This document shows positions 40,212-51,479 of a DNA stretch of 64,000 bases, piece by piece. The stretch's first letter is position 1; each line of letters starts with the position of its first letter. Both the position numbers and the translations under genes were made by a program. Below the pieces are notes generated by a model. It made no database searches, had not been told where the DNA came from, and saw nothing but the letters and a program-made list of their open reading frames with translations. The DNA comes from Ursus arctos (lineage: Eukaryota; Chordata; Mammalia; Carnivora; Ursidae), in NCBI RefSeq assembly GCF_023065955.2, contig NW_026622808.1:47442475-47506474 (forward strand), written 5' to 3'.

Positions 40212-41155
40212 AGTTCATCAGATTTGGTAGAACCAAAAAAAGAGTAACGTTAAGGTGAGCGCATCTGTGCATAGAGCCCATTCTCACCATTTGGGGTAGT
40301 TATGTTCTCTAAACTCACAGCACACTGAATTAGCGAATAGCGAATCATTGCCCCGAAGGGAAATACAGGGTATGTTCCTGTGAGCCTTGGCCATAACATT
40401 TTGTTAAGCGATCAACACATAACTTTGTTTTATGTCTATTTCTGTTTAAAGACATCTTATTTAATATATATTGCTGATTCGTTACATTGGACTTGAGGCC
40501 AACAGTACTGTAACTCATGTCTTAATGAAGCTTATCTTTTTTAAACGAAGTCATTTTTTTAAAGATTTGTCTATTTATTAGGGGGGGGGAGAGAGAGTGC
40601 AGGGGGAGGTGCAGAGGGAGAGAGAGAATCTCAAGCTGACTCCTCTCTGAGGGCACGGAGCCCAACGCAGGGCTCGATCCCATGACGCTGGGATCACGAC
40701 CTGAGCTGAAATCAAAAGTCAGACACTCAATGGACTGAGCCACCCAGGCGCCCCTGAAGAAAGCTTATCCGACACCTGTATTTACTCTCTAAGGCACATT
40801 ATGGCCTCACGCTTAGGAATATCAAACAGCACGTCAGCACTATGCTTGGGGGCCACTGTAAACAGCAAAATCACCATCGAAAAGCACAGAAATGTAAAAA
40901 AACATGGCGCTACGTAGACCATGGAAAGAACACCTGTTCAGAGCATGAGCGCTGAGACAAGAAGGCAGAGGGTCACTTTCCGTGACCTCAGCTGGGAACG
41001 TGTACTATGGCGACTCAGATTTTTCGCTGCTGTGCGTGTGTTTGTGAAGGATGGTCAAAGTGCGACAAAGTATTGAATTTATGGCTACAAATACGTTTCA
41101 GCAAGTAGATGAAATGACAAATCAGAACCCACGAATAATGAAGATTGACTGCATG
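40212..41155 (+). mobile_element. Old DNA-transposon-like repeat, split by a SINE
   Basis: About 720 bp of repeat once the SINE is removed: GAATTAGCGAATAGCGAATC, GCTGATTCGTTACATTGGAC, then TCACGCTTAGGAATATCAAAC and ACAGCAAAATCACCATCG. I recognise this as a medium-reiterated mammalian repeat, probably a non-autonomous DNA transposon, but cannot name it. CpG-decayed and without a coding frame. Confidence 0.55.
40537..40754 (-). mobile_element. CAN-SINE, antisense
   Basis: TTTAAAGATTTGTCTATTTATT, GA tract, GGGATCACGACCTGAGCTG, ending CACCCAGGCGCCCC. GAAGCTTATC before and GAAGAAAGCTTATC after it mark the target site. Confidence 0.92.
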
Positions 41156-41409
41156 TATGTGTATTTGCAGATGTGTGCATATATACCCATGTATCTTGTT
41201 TGATGGGGCAAACTATCCGTGCTCGTTGACTACCGCTAAATGAAGAGAGGCATTCTCTCCACCAGGACTTCATACAAAACGCCCGAGTCAGGAGGAAGTG
41301 GGCTCTTGAGCATGGGAATGGTTGCCGGCAAGGCTGTGGAAGATAAAGAAGGGGGAGAGGGCAGGACGGCTCTCCCGCCTAAGACACCGAGTCCTTAGAC
41401 AGTGGCAAA

Positions 41410-41600
41410 CAGAAACCGCTGACTTGGCCATTTTAAGGCACCTCTACGGCTTCCAGGTCAGAGACCACTTGCTGGATGTGTGCACTTGGGCAAAGCCTGT
41501 AACTGCTCGGGGCCTCAGTTTTTTCTCAGCTATAAAATGGGACTAATGATGGAGCACACCTTGCTAGGTTGCTCTGAAGAGCAAATAAGATACCCCATGG
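41410..41600 (+). mobile_element. MIR
   Basis: Sense MIR: GACCACTTGCTGGATGTGTG, CTCGGGGCCTCAGTTTTTTC, AGCTATAAAATGGGACTAATG. A SINE follows just downstream. Confidence 0.85.
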
Positions 41601-41623
41601 AATGATTCAAAAGTACGAATCTT

Positions 41624-41828
41624 GGGGCGCCTGGTGGTGTAGTCCGTTGAGTGTAGGACTCTTGATTTCTGCTAGGGTCGTGATCTGGGGGTCTTAGGAT
41701 GGAGCCCCATGTAGGCTCCGTGCTCAGGGGGAGTGGGCTTGGGATTCCTTCTTTCCCTCTGCCTCGGCCCCTCCCCCTGCTTGCACTCTCTCTCTCTCAA
41801 TAAGTAAATAAAATCTTAAAAAAAAAAA
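41624..41828 (+). mobile_element. CAN-SINE
   Basis: GGGGCGCCTGGTGGTGTAG head (an unusual short head), GGGTCTTAGGATGGAGCCCC. Target copies AAAAGTACGAATCTT (41609-41623) and AAAAGTACCGATCTT (41829-41843). Confidence 0.93.
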
Positions 41829-41879
41829 AAAAGTACCGATCTTTCTTGGGACCAGGCATGTGATAATTCCTGAGGAGGT

Positions 41880-42590
41880 GCAGTGTGTGAACCCCCCCCC
41901 CAGGAATGCCGTATTATTGCCAAAAAAGGCTATCAGGGCCCCACCCCCACCCCCTGGCCAACCGAGGGGAAGAGAGGCACAAGCTCCACTGCTCTAGGCT
42001 TTGGAGGCAATCAGTGAATCCCAGGAGGAGAGGACAGCTGACTTTGTTTTATTTTTGTTTGTTTGGTTTTGTTGTTGCAATAAGCCAAGGGCATGAAAAA
42101 AAGAGAGCGATAGGGGATCTGTTCTAGACCATGAGATGGAAGGAACATAACGATCTCGTGCAATAGGTGGATAAACCGATTGTAAAAAGACACTTTTGAG
42201 ACAACTGGGGACATAAGAATGCCGACTGGCTGGTAAATAGTATTAAATAATTATCGTTAATTTATTAAATGTGACAATGGTATTGCATTTTGCAGGAAAA
42301 ATGTCCTTATGTTTTAGAGACTCATACAAAGGGTGCATGACATGTTGTCGATTTGCTTTAAAATATTTCAGGAAGAAAATGAAAAAGCAAAAAGAAAGAG
42401 ACTGGAGAAAACTGCTGCTGAATTAGTTTGACTAAAAATTAGTAGTAAATTTTTTCAGAGTGATTGCCATCTAAAGTGCTTTTGGATCTGAGAAGAAAGT
42501 TCAGCTCAGTTATTCCACGTGGTTGTTATTACTGTGAGTGAACATTTAAGTTGGGGGGGGGAGAGAGACGCTTAAGTAAACAACAGTTGC
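41880..42590. other. Single-copy sequence, no gene seen
   Basis: Short homopolymers (C-run at 41892, G-run at 42554) and no repeat signature. Small opposed frames only. Confidence 0.4.
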
Positions 42591-42599
42591 TAAGGAACA

Positions 42600-42760
42600 G
42601 CTCAGTCAACCCCTGAGATCTTTGAAGTGATTTGTGAGCTCAAAACTCCTTTCATAACAATACTAAACAGCTGACATTCAGGCAGCATAAAAGTGAAGAA
42701 AGGAGTGTTCCAGGCAGAGGGAACAGCATGTGCAAAGGCTCTACAGAGCACTGTGCATGT
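42600..42760 (-). mobile_element. L2 LINE fragment, antisense
   Basis: GGAGTGTTCCAGGCAGAGGG and AACAGCATGTGCAAAGGCTC are the antisense L2 hallmark. Confidence 0.7.
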
Positions 42761-43034
42761 GTAGGTCTGGCTTAAAGTGGTTCTGTGGGACGAGAATGTA
42801 CAGTTCATAGCACATGCGTTGAGAGTAATTCCTGATGGAGTGGTTTATGGGGGAGGTTTCACCAACCTTGTTGGCACAGGGTTGAAACCTTGGGACTGGG
42901 CTCCACAATTCTTGCCAAAAGGTGGGAACCTGTCAAGGTTTGGAACGTCTATATCAAAGGTTTCAGATGCTATACATTTTCTCCCTGGTTTTTCCACACA
43001 CCCAAATATATTGTTCTTAAAGAAAGCCAGAATT

Positions 43035-43228
43035 AGGAGTGCCTGAGGGGTCAGTTGTTTAAGTGTCTGACTTTGGCTCGGGTCCTGATCAGGGTCCTGG
43101 GATCGAGCCCTGCCTCCAGCACCTGCTCGGTGGGGAGTCTGCTTCTCCCTGTCCCTCTGCCCCTCACCCTGTTTGTGCTCTCTTTCTCTCTCTCAAATGA
43201 ATAAATAAAATCTTAAAAAAAAAAAAAA
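43035..43228 (+). mobile_element. CAN-SINE
   Basis: AGGAGTGCCTGAGGGGTCAG head, diverged. GGTGGGGAGTCTGCTTCTCC block and A-tail. Target copies AAAGCCAGAATT and AAAGCCAGGCTT. Confidence 0.9.
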
Positions 43229-43289
43229 AAAGCCAGGCTTGGCAAAGTAATAGTAATCCTCCCAGTCCACCTTATGGAGCACTTGCCAG

Positions 43290-43490
43290 TTAATCAATCT
43301 CTTCCGTACAAACATTCCTGCGTTTTGATTTTGAGCCTGCAAGGTAGATATGGTAGGCCTTAGTACCCTCGATTTACAGAGCAAGAAGCTAAGGATCTGA
43401 AACACCAAGTGTCTTGACCAGAGTCGTCTGGTTAATGGGTGGCCAAGCCAGAGCTTGAAGCTCAGTCTCCGACCCCCACATCATTAGTAA
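43290..43490 (-). mobile_element. MIR
   Basis: Reverse MIR: CTCGATTTACAGAGCAAGAAG, AAGTGTCTTGACCAGAGTCG, AGCCAGAGCTTGAAGCTCAG. Confidence 0.78.
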
Positions 43491-43494
43491 ATCA

Positions 43495-44275
43495 GCTAAT
43501 TCGTTACAATGCTCACTGATTCCATACGATTCTGTTGCAGGTGAAGGCTGAGGTTTTAAGAGGAGTAAGACGCGGCCCTTAGCCTCACATACCTAACCCC
43601 AGCCGTTCTCCACGTATTGAAGTGCACGGTAGGAGGTCACGGACCAGCAGAGACCTACGTCCTTCCACTACCCATTCTCGATTCCTTGCCCTCACAGCAC
43701 TGGGTCTGACACCGCATATTATAGTGAAAACCACTGGGGTGATAAGAATAGCCTGTCGGGCATTTCACAGTAATCCATTCTTAGAATTGCATCCTGTGAG
43801 TGCCATGTTCCAGGCTTCCAGTCTTGCCCTTTCTAACCAACATTTCATATAACTGCACGGGGGGTTGAAAAAGAACGAGTCTACCTTTTGCCCCCGCCCC
43901 CCGCCTTAGAGCTGTGAATGGCTCCCTATTTCCTAAGACAAAAGTGGCAACATGCTCACTGATACAGCATTGGGGGGGCTCCCCCTTGTTGGTTTTCACT
44001 GTGTTTTACCTTTGAATTCGTCCCCAACATTTACAAATGGGGAGACTAGTACCCAGGGATCTGTCTTCTCTTCAACAATGGGGACATCTAGCAATGCAAG
44101 TTCTGTATTCTCCCCCAGTGACTCCTGGCTGAAGTACGGACTGGCCTCTTTGGACGACTCTAGCGCACTCTGATTTGCGACACTGTCTACCATCTCTCTT
44201 GTCCCCAGGCCAAGGCACCGGTTCGCACCACCTGCTCGGTCTTGGTATTTGAATACACAAACCCAGGCCTTTTTC
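43495..44275. other. Single-copy sequence, no gene seen
   Basis: Several overlapping frames on both strands between 43622 and 44358 with no domain. No repeat hallmark I can support. Confidence 0.4.
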
Positions 44276-44279
44276 TTCG

Positions 44280-44580
44280 GTGCTACATCCCTGGCCCTCC
44301 ACGACCTGACTTCTCCTAGCCTTGTCTCCAGCCCATTCTGAATTTTATGCCCTGGCAAACGGAGAGGATAGGAGCTTCCCAGAGCACAGTATGCCTTGGC
44401 TTCCTTGGAGTGCCCTTGACCTTTTCCTCAGTTCTGCAAAGCGTAGGGATGCTTCAAGTCCCAGATCAGATATCACCTCCACCAGCAGGCCCTCCTTGAT
44501 GCTTAGGAGTGGATAAGGATCTCTTTAGTTCCCCTAGTTGCTTGTGCCCTCTCTAACCTAGGCTACTGAGATGATCCGCT
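44280..44580 (+). mobile_element. Probable L2 LINE fragment
   Basis: CAGATCAGATATCACCTCCAC and CAGCAGGCCCTCCTTGATGC resemble the L2 'TCAAATGTCACCTCCTCAGAGAGGCCTTCC' region. Diverged. Confidence 0.5.
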
Positions 44581-44599
44581 CCCCAATTCAGAAGCGCTC

Positions 44600-45585
44600 T
44601 CACGTGCCCACATTCACTTGTGAACCTCAGCACCTTTATGGGTGGGCGTCGTAAGAAGTCAAAGACCCTGAGCCACAGTGGGTGCCATGGAGAAGGCCCT
44701 GGGATTCCAGACTGGGGAGCTTCTTGGAGTCTATGTCCCCTTCTGCAGCCTTTCTCTCCTTTTCTCCACACATTTATTCCAAGAGCTCTAGCTGTGAAGA
44801 AATAGGGCGCTCGTATAGGAGATATTTAACAAGTAAGTCTTTCTGGCCTCTTGCCTCTGTACCCCAGGGTGAGGTCAAGGTGGGAGAGTAGGTGGGTCAC
44901 TGAGTCACCTGAGGGCCCTGCTGCCATGTGGGCCTTGAGGAGACCACTCCCCTGGAAAGGGGCTCCTGGCAGTTCGCGGGGAGGGAGTCAGTTCATAGAA
45001 GCCAGGTGGAGGCTAGGACGGATTAATAACTATTTTTGCTCACTGTGGCTATTAATAACCACCAGTTATTTAGATATGAAGTAATTAATCACCACTAGTA
45101 AGTAGAGGTACTCAGTGAGGAATTAAATCCCTTGCCCCGCGGCCATCCTTGGAATGAGGGCAGGGAATGCGGAGTCTAATTTAGAGACTGCTCTACTGCA
45201 GGCCAACTCTAGGAAACTCTGGATGATAGGATCTGTACAGGATGTTATTAATTACATTGCGCAACACCCTCAGAGGGCTGCAAAGGAGAAACTGATAGAT
45301 ACCTATGTAATCAGGGAGAGTACAGTTTTTCCCGGGACGATGCGAGCTATGCAGCTGTCCCACGTCCCTTTTCTGTGTGAGTTGCTGGAAAGCTCAGAGC
45401 CAAACTTGTGACGTGCCTGTTTGAGCTTTTGCGGATTCATTTTTGCGAGCCTCATTCTTAGCTCCCCGCTCTTCCTTTCCTTTCTTTTGGACTACCTACT
45501 TAATAAAAACAAAACGAACAAAACACACACACACACAAAACCACCCAACCAAACAAAAAAACCCCAAACCAAATGAACAGAATTT
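44600..45585. other. Single-copy sequence, no gene seen
   Basis: About 1 kb without a recognised transposon. The plus frame 45154-45411 (85 codons) has no recognised domain. ATTAATAACTAT/ATTAATAACCAC near 45023-45062 is a local AT-rich repeat. CA-rich run at 45520-45540. Confidence 0.4.
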
Positions 45586-45594
45586 CTTACACTG

Positions 45595-45985
45595 TCCTTT
45601 TACAAAAGTAACATAAATTCATTTTTAGAAAATGTAGGAAACACAGGAGACAAACACGAACTTGGAAACAATCACTTCGTCACACCTGGAGAGAACCGCG
45701 TTCATGTTCTGGTGTATTTTCTTCCTCCCCCTACCCCCCGGTATACGTGTGGCTTTTACAAAATGAAATCAATACCATGTATGGTATTTTCGAACAGTCC
45801 TCAGCAGTACCACGTTTTACCTCATGTTATGCACATCTTTGGTCTTGTAGACGTCCTATAATCTATTCAACCAATGTTGGATTGCTGAATTTTGCCCTCT
45901 TGCTAAAAAATTGTTTTCTTTTTATAAAAAAAAGTTTTAGTAAACACTTGTAGAGCTGAATCTTTATGCATATATATTGATCTTT
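45595..45985. mobile_element. Old LINE 3' UTR-like sequence
   Basis: AAAAGTAACATAAATTCATT, TAGAAAATGTAGGAAACACAGG, TTCTGGTGTATTTTCTTCC and CAATGTTGGATTGCTGAATT follow an L1M-type 3' UTR that is common in mammals. The orientation call is uncertain. Confidence 0.5.
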
Positions 45986-46144
45986 CAGTTAAAATTCTCA
46001 GAAGTTCTCACTGGCTTCTAACTTATGTTATCTTGTTTTATTTAATACATCCTGTTGAACACCCTTACTTTCTGGAACACACTGAGATATAATGAAAGAA
46101 AGCCAGACACGGCCTAACCTTCTGTACTCTGCTCAGCAGACCTT

Positions 46145-46625
46145 CCATTCATCAACTAGGATTTAACAGCGAACATGTCTTTACATTCATTTTTTTCTGA
46201 GGACTCAGGATCCAAAGAATGAGAGATGTTCTCTGCCCTCAAGGGGTTTACGTTCTAAGAGAAACAGATGAGCTATAGAAATGTATACCAAGTTACCAAA
46301 CACAAGGTTGGGGAAGAGTTTCTATCAACTATGATATAAGGTATCTGAAAGGTGCCAAAGGCAAAAACTCAGGAGGACAAAGAGGACATTGAGCTGATAT
46401 GAACTGTGCCAATGCCTTGTGTTGACGCTGGGGGCGCAGTAGAGATTAAGACACAACCTTTGCCCTCAGGGAGCTCCAGATCAACAGAGGGTGGAGAGTG
46501 GAGAAGGGGTCCCAGAATACTTAGATAACTGCAAAACAACACTGGCAAGGATCTTCTGGGAGCTTGGAGGGGAAGAGGGGACCACAATAGGCTTCCAACA
46601 GTTTAGGCAAAAGAATGAAGAGAAC
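46145..46625 (-). mobile_element. L2 LINE fragments, antisense
   Basis: Two similar antisense segments (CTCTGCCCTCAAGGGGTTTAC near 46230, TTGCCCTCAGGGAGCTCC near 46460), each resembling the L2 'CCTGCCCTCATGGAGCTTAC' stretch. Confidence 0.55.
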
Positions 46626-46629
46626 ACCA

Positions 46630-47720
46630 GACAAGGGTAAATGTTTGAGTAACAAATGAGATCTTTTGCAGAGAGAAGGGGACTCAAATCTTTTGACTTA
46701 GCTCCGCACTTAAATTCATTTAAAATTTTGATCCAGTATAGACCTGTCTTCGTATACAAGGGAAAACGAAAGTTCCAGGCATCCATTCTTTCTTTAACAC
46801 ATGCAAAATACTCCTTTACTTTCCACTTTAATTCAGTAAAAAAAGAGTTGCAATCCATGAAATTGTCATTACGACCCACGCGGGGACTGACGTGCCGATT
46901 GATGTTAGAGGCCAGACTGAAGGTGGGTTGAGTGCTTGACAAAATTTAATTGACAAAAATTAAATGGGGTAGTGGCTCTGGCTCAGAGTCTCTGGAGCAG
47001 GTCAGCTGGGTCCGGATAAAGGCCCTTGAAAAGTCCCTCTTAATGTGCAAATGAAAGCCTAAATAGACTTCCATTGTCTTGAAAAAGAGAATAAAGAACA
47101 CCTTTTTGTTCTTTTGAGTGGTTTACCAAAAGCTCCTCTCTCCTTTGTTATGTAAAGCTGTGCCTGGAGAGAATTGGCCAGTTTTGTGTAAAAGGCGCTC
47201 ATCTCTTCAAGAGCTCTAGGAGGTTCACGATGGCCCCTACCAATGGAGGGACAGAACAACGGAGGCCCTAAAATAGTTGCCTTGAGGAGAAGCATACTAA
47301 TGATTAAGTTCAACTCAAAGGGTTGAAAATTCACAGGGGGGAGTGGTTTTGGCATACTGTTCGGCTGATGATCTGAACTCCCTTGGATCCCGCCATCTCC
47401 ACACACTGGTCATGCTTTGGTGAAAAATTGCTGATTGTGAGCATGGGAAAAAATGGAAAAAAGCTGTGACATTAAAGCCCAAAACAAGGGTTCTGTGCAC
47501 CTTAGCTGGCTCATGAACCAGTCATGACAACCCGGTTATTGACGGCCAACCACCAGCAGCGGTGTGGAACCAGTCTTCAACAGCGCCCCCGTGTGTTCAT
47601 GAGAAGCAATGGCAGTGGTAAACCGATCCTCATAGAGTTGCTTTGGCTTGTGGAAAAGGAGTAACTCCTTCCCTACTCAGTAGATTCTGGAGTTCTTGGT
47701 GTATGTGGGGAGATGTTTTA
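46630..47720. other. Single-copy sequence, no gene seen
   Basis: About 1.1 kb without a SINE. Minus frames 46942-46481 (153 codons) and 47406-47059 (115 codons) are long, but no domain, signal peptide or splice context supports them, and the first overlaps L2. Confidence 0.4.
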
Positions 47721-47735
47721 AAAGAATGTTATGGA

Positions 47736-47941
47736 GGGGCGCCTGGGTGGCACAGCGGTTAAGCGTCTGCCTTCAGCTCAGGGCGTGATCCCGGCGTTCT
47801 GGGATCGAGCCCCACATCAGGCTCCTCTGCTATGAGCCTGCTTCTTCCTCTCCCACTCCCCCTGCTTGTGTTCCCTCTCTCGCTGGCTGTCTCTATCTCT
47901 GTCGAATAAATAAATAAAATCTTTTTTTTTTTAAAAAAAAG
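47736..47941 (+). mobile_element. CAN-SINE (young bear-type)
   Basis: GGGGCGCCTGGGTGGCACAG head, CTCCTCTGCTATGAGCCTGC. The tail is unusual: a T-run then an A-run (AATCTTTTTTTTTTAAAAAA). Target copies AAGAATGTTATGGA (47722-47735) and AAGAATCTTATGGA (47942-47955). Confidence 0.95.
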
Positions 47942-48103
47942 AAGAATCTTATGGAACATCCTGCTATTAAAACAGAGATTAACTTAAAAAAAAAAAGGGA
48001 CCAGATTTGAGGTCTGAGTTTGTAGAGCATTTCTCACAATGTGGGATCACTATGTTAGCCTAGGCCCCTCTAACGGAGGAGCCCATATTCTCCAGTACTT
48101 CAT

Positions 48104-48288
48104 CAGTGGTTCTCCAGGTGTGGTTCCCCGACCGGAAGCATCAGCATCACCTGGGACCTTGTTACAAACGCACATTCTCACCCCTCTCTCTCCCAGCACC
48201 GACTGAATCAAAAACTGAGGGTGGGGCCTGGCCATCCGTGGTTGTACGATCCCTCCTGGAGATTCTGAGGACCCGCTGACGACTACTG
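48104..48288 (+). mobile_element. MER5A-like hAT MITE, end to end
   Basis: CAGTGGTTCTCCAGGTGTGG start, GAAGCATCAGCATCACCTGG, GGGTGGGGCCTGG, ending near GACTACTG. Both termini are present. Confidence 0.85.
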
Positions 48289-48299
48289 CTTATCACTTC

Positions 48300-48740
48300 T
48301 CCCCCTTTTCTGCCTTTCTCTTCTTTAACCAGTCTACCCTGTGCCCTGGTGGGCTCTTGAACTTATAACAAACGATAGTTGAGACCACTGAGTTGATTAA
48401 GAAGTCAGGAAAGAAATCACTGAAGAGTCTGCCCAAGAGTGGGGGCTTGGTTTGGTGTTGAAAGCTGCCAGACTTGGACCAGGCAGAGTGCAGACAAGAG
48501 GAGAACTGAGGTGGCGAAGAGCGGTGTTCGCAGGGGGAGAAATGGACAAGGCCTGCTACAGGTCAGGCAGGCAGCCCGTGGGGCTGTAGGGAAAGGTGAG
48601 CCTTTCCTGGTACACGGGCAACAAAGCCACAGAGGTCGTTTACGATCAGACTGAGGGGGGCCTGGATTCTAGGATTCGATGCCGGTGCTTTTTCTAGACA
48701 ATAAGGAGGCATGGGAGGTTCTGAGCAAGGGAATCCTAAC
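48300..48740. other. Unassigned, possibly antisense L2
   Basis: Purine-rich segment with GGACCAGGCAGAGTGCAG and GGCAAAGAG-like words; the plus frame 48439-48654 has no domain. No firm family. Confidence 0.35.
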
Positions 48741-48744
48741 TACA

Positions 48745-48774
48745 TATTACTATTATAATTATTATTATTATTAT
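48745..48774. repeat. (TTA)n microsatellite
   Basis: Imperfect TAT/TTA units followed by a T-run and a G-run. Confidence 0.9.
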
Positions 48775-49199
48775 ATTTTTTTGGGGGGGGAAGCAATCTG
48801 GCAGCTTTGTGTGTCAGTCCCTGAGGTACACACACTTTTCCATGCATCTCTCATTTCATCCACCCAATAGCCCCTTGAGACATATCTACAAGCCTCACTC
48901 TCCCCACCCCCACCACGTTTAGCAACCTTTAATTCAAATACGAAATTTCCATACAAGCCATTTGTGGGGCTGGGGGCTTGTCCTTTTAAAAACAAGAATG
49001 GAGGAATGCAACACAATGGTCTTCCCATGTTTTCTTCAAAAAATATCAAAGAAAGGACAGATCATGGGACCATGAAAGATCCATTTAGTCATACCCACTC
49101 TCTCCCCTACCAATAATCTTGCGTCCATTCCATAATCCTCACACACATTCCTGAATGAAGATTTACAGTTCATCTTTGCTTACATAACCATTGAAGAAA

Positions 49200-49344
49200 A
49201 CTCAGTACCAGCTTGCTTCTTATAATGCCAGACGAATCAAATCAGGAAACTACTTTGATCTGCACGTCTCATGATAGAACTGAACTCAAACTCAGGCCGC
49301 CCAGTTCTGAAACCCATGTCCTTAACCACAAGCACAGTGTTTCC
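49200..49344 (-). mobile_element. MIR-like fragment
   Basis: AACTCAAACTCAGGCCGCCC and CCATGTCCTTAACCACAAGC resemble the reversed MIR 5' end. Confidence 0.5.
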
Positions 49345-49580
49345 CAAACTCGTCTGGACTGAGCCGCCAAGTCAGAAATATGAATTACATCGTGATCCGG
49401 GACTCCCACTATGAAACAATATTTCACTGTGTCATGTACACTGATTTTTTCCCCCCTGTTCTATTTTCTTCTATGCTCTTCTACTTCATTCCTTGAAAGT
49501 TTTTAGTTATGGCTCACTAAATTGATTTCACATCCTACCAATGGTGGGGTTACAACCCATAGCCTGAAACACAGTGCATG
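49345..49580 (+). mobile_element. hAT-type MITE
   Basis: TTTCCCAAACTCGTCTGGAC, GGCTCACTAAATTGATTTCAC, CCAATGGTGGGGTTACAACCC and CCTGAAACACAGTGCATG match a hAT MITE with degenerate inverted ends. Confidence 0.6.
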
Positions 49581-49879
49581 AGAACACACTATTTTGCAAA
49601 GAAAAAGGCAACCAATGTGACACAGGAAGTGTACAGGACAGGGCAGACAGAATTTATGCGGCTAATTGTGGGGAGCAGGCAAGGAGGGTATGGTCAGGCA
49701 TTTGGAAGAGAGAGAGAGAAATAGGTGAGAGAGAGAGGAGACAACTGTTAGGGGTCCAATCACCCTTGACGACTGCCAAGGAGGAGGAAGACATCGTTTT
49801 AAGCCTTGAGAATAAATAGAAGTCAGTGAAAAAAGTCAGGGAAGGGCATATCTACAGCACACTTCAACAGTCTCCAGAC

Positions 49880-50000
49880 TGTGAGGGATTGAAGTCAGAA
49901 CTACTCAATCTCAGAATTACCACTTGTAAAATGGGGGTAATAACTGCCCTTACCTAAAGGGGTTACTCTGGAGCTGGAAGGGAATAAGGCATGTATCCTG
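49880..50000 (+). mobile_element. MIR fragment
   Basis: CTCAATCTCAGAATTACCAC and TTGTAAAATGGGGGTAATAAC. Confidence 0.7.
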
Positions 50001-50011
50001 CTTTGCACTTG

Positions 50012-50545
50012 CTTGCTTCTTCATTAGAGATAAAATGACAACCATGTAAATAATTTAAAATTTCCTAGTAGCCATAGTAAAAAAGTAAAAACAGGTGAAA
50101 TTAATTTTAATAAGATATTTTCTTCAACCCAATATATACAAAATAATATTATTTCAATATGCAATCATAAAAAAGTATTATGGGATGTTTTACTTTTTCA
50201 TAATAAATCTTTGAAATCGGTGTATGGTAGTTTTTTAAAAGATTTTATTTATTTATTTGTCAGAGAGAGAGAGAGAGAGCACAAGCCGGGGGAGGGGCAG
50301 GCAGAGGGAGAAGCAGGTTTCCTGCTGAGCAGGGAGCCCAATGCAGGGCTTGATCCCAGGACCCTGGGATCATGACCTGAGCGGAAGGCAGACGCTTAAC
50401 CCACTGAGCTCCCCAGGAACCCCCGGTGTATAATATTTATGCTTGCAGCACATCTCAATTTTGATTAGCCACGTTTCAGGTGTGGAACTGCCACATGTGG
50501 CTAGTGGCTGCCCTAGTGGCCAGTGTGGACCTAGCACATTAAGAA
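50012..50545 (+). mobile_element. hAT-Charlie-type element, split by a SINE
   Basis: TTTAAAATTTCCTAGTAGCC, ACAGGTGAAATTAATTTTAA, TCTTTGAAATCGGTG before and GCACATCTCAATTTTGATTAG, GCCACATGTGGCTAGTGGC after the SINE, ending CCAGTGTGG. Confidence 0.75.
50232..50423 (-). mobile_element. CAN-SINE, antisense
   Basis: AAAAGATTTTATTTATTTATT, GA tract, CCTGCTGAGCAGGGAGCCC. The final GGCGCCCC is degraded to GGAACCCCC. CGGTGTAT target copies at 50218-50225 and 50424-50431. Confidence 0.92.
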
Positions 50546-50549
50546 GGGC

Positions 50550-51215
50550 TTCAGAAATATTATTATTGATATAATTATCACCATTGTTATTCAGTGTTGA
50601 GTGACAGGATCGAGGACTTTTTTGCAGAGGGTGGTTGTGCAGAGCAGAGGAACATCCCATTTTCCTACCTTCCAGGACACTCGCTTGCTGGGATTTCCAG
50701 TGCGGCTAAGGCCTCCAGCCAGTTAAGTCCATGGTCCTAGAGTGTGGCCAACAGGGGCCCTTGGTGGGATGCACAGACCGTGTGAGTATCAGTGTTTATA
50801 ATACAGCCATGTTTATACTTTTTTGTTTCTGGTATGAATTAATTATTTACTCATGATATTTAATAAAAACCAGACATCACCTCATTGGTGTTTTAAACAA
50901 AAACAGCGCTATTCATTTTATTAATTCTGCTGAGGTCATCTGCTGTGGGCTTCACAGGGTGGGGGGTGGGAGGTGGGCAGGCAGGCTAAGGGCCTTGCGC
51001 CAAAGGGTCCTCGGGCCCCAGAGGACTGGCTTCTCATTCAGGGGGGCGGTCTCCGGCGGCCACCCCTGAAGGGCGGATAATGGAGACGGGCTCTGGAACC
51101 CGGGCCCTAGCTGGGGCAAGGGAGCAAGAACGCCCGTTGGTGTGCGCACCCAAGAAAGCGGAGGCTAGCGTGTGGCTCGGGGTGAGGGTTTGATGGGCGC
51201 TAAGCTCTTCAGGAG
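50550..51215. other. Unique sequence leading into the CpG-rich region
   Basis: No repeat recognised. CpG frequency rises from about 51000. Small frames on the minus strand (51149-50952, 51264-51034) have no domain. Confidence 0.4.
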
Positions 51216-51219
51216 CAGA

Positions 51220-51345
51220 ATTCCATCCATTTCTTCCAACTCCACAGTGAGGTACCCGTTTCACAGAGGAGGAAACTACAGTCCCGAGAAATCAGGCAAC
51301 GTGCCCAGCTCCACGGCGGTTAAGCCGGTCTCTTTGCAGGGGTGT
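51220..51345 (-). mobile_element. MIR fragment at the CpG island edge
   Basis: CCGTTTCACAGAGGAGGAAAC, AGAAATCAGGCAACGTGCCC, AGCTCCACGGCGGTTAAGC: a reverse MIR with unusually well kept CpGs. Confidence 0.72.
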
Positions 51346-51479
51346 CTGAGTAGAGGCCGTGCTCTTTCCCACCTTGGGATGCTGCAACCCCCTCTCCAGA
51401 CCCTTCTCACCACAGCCGTGTTCCCCTCAACGTGGTTTTCTCCCGATGTGGTGGCTGCACGAAGTCTGGTATGAAGTCT

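Noticed and set aside
46481..46942. 153-codon minus-strand frame
   Set aside because: It overlaps an antisense L2 fragment, has no domain, and is mirrored by a plus frame at 46656-46931.
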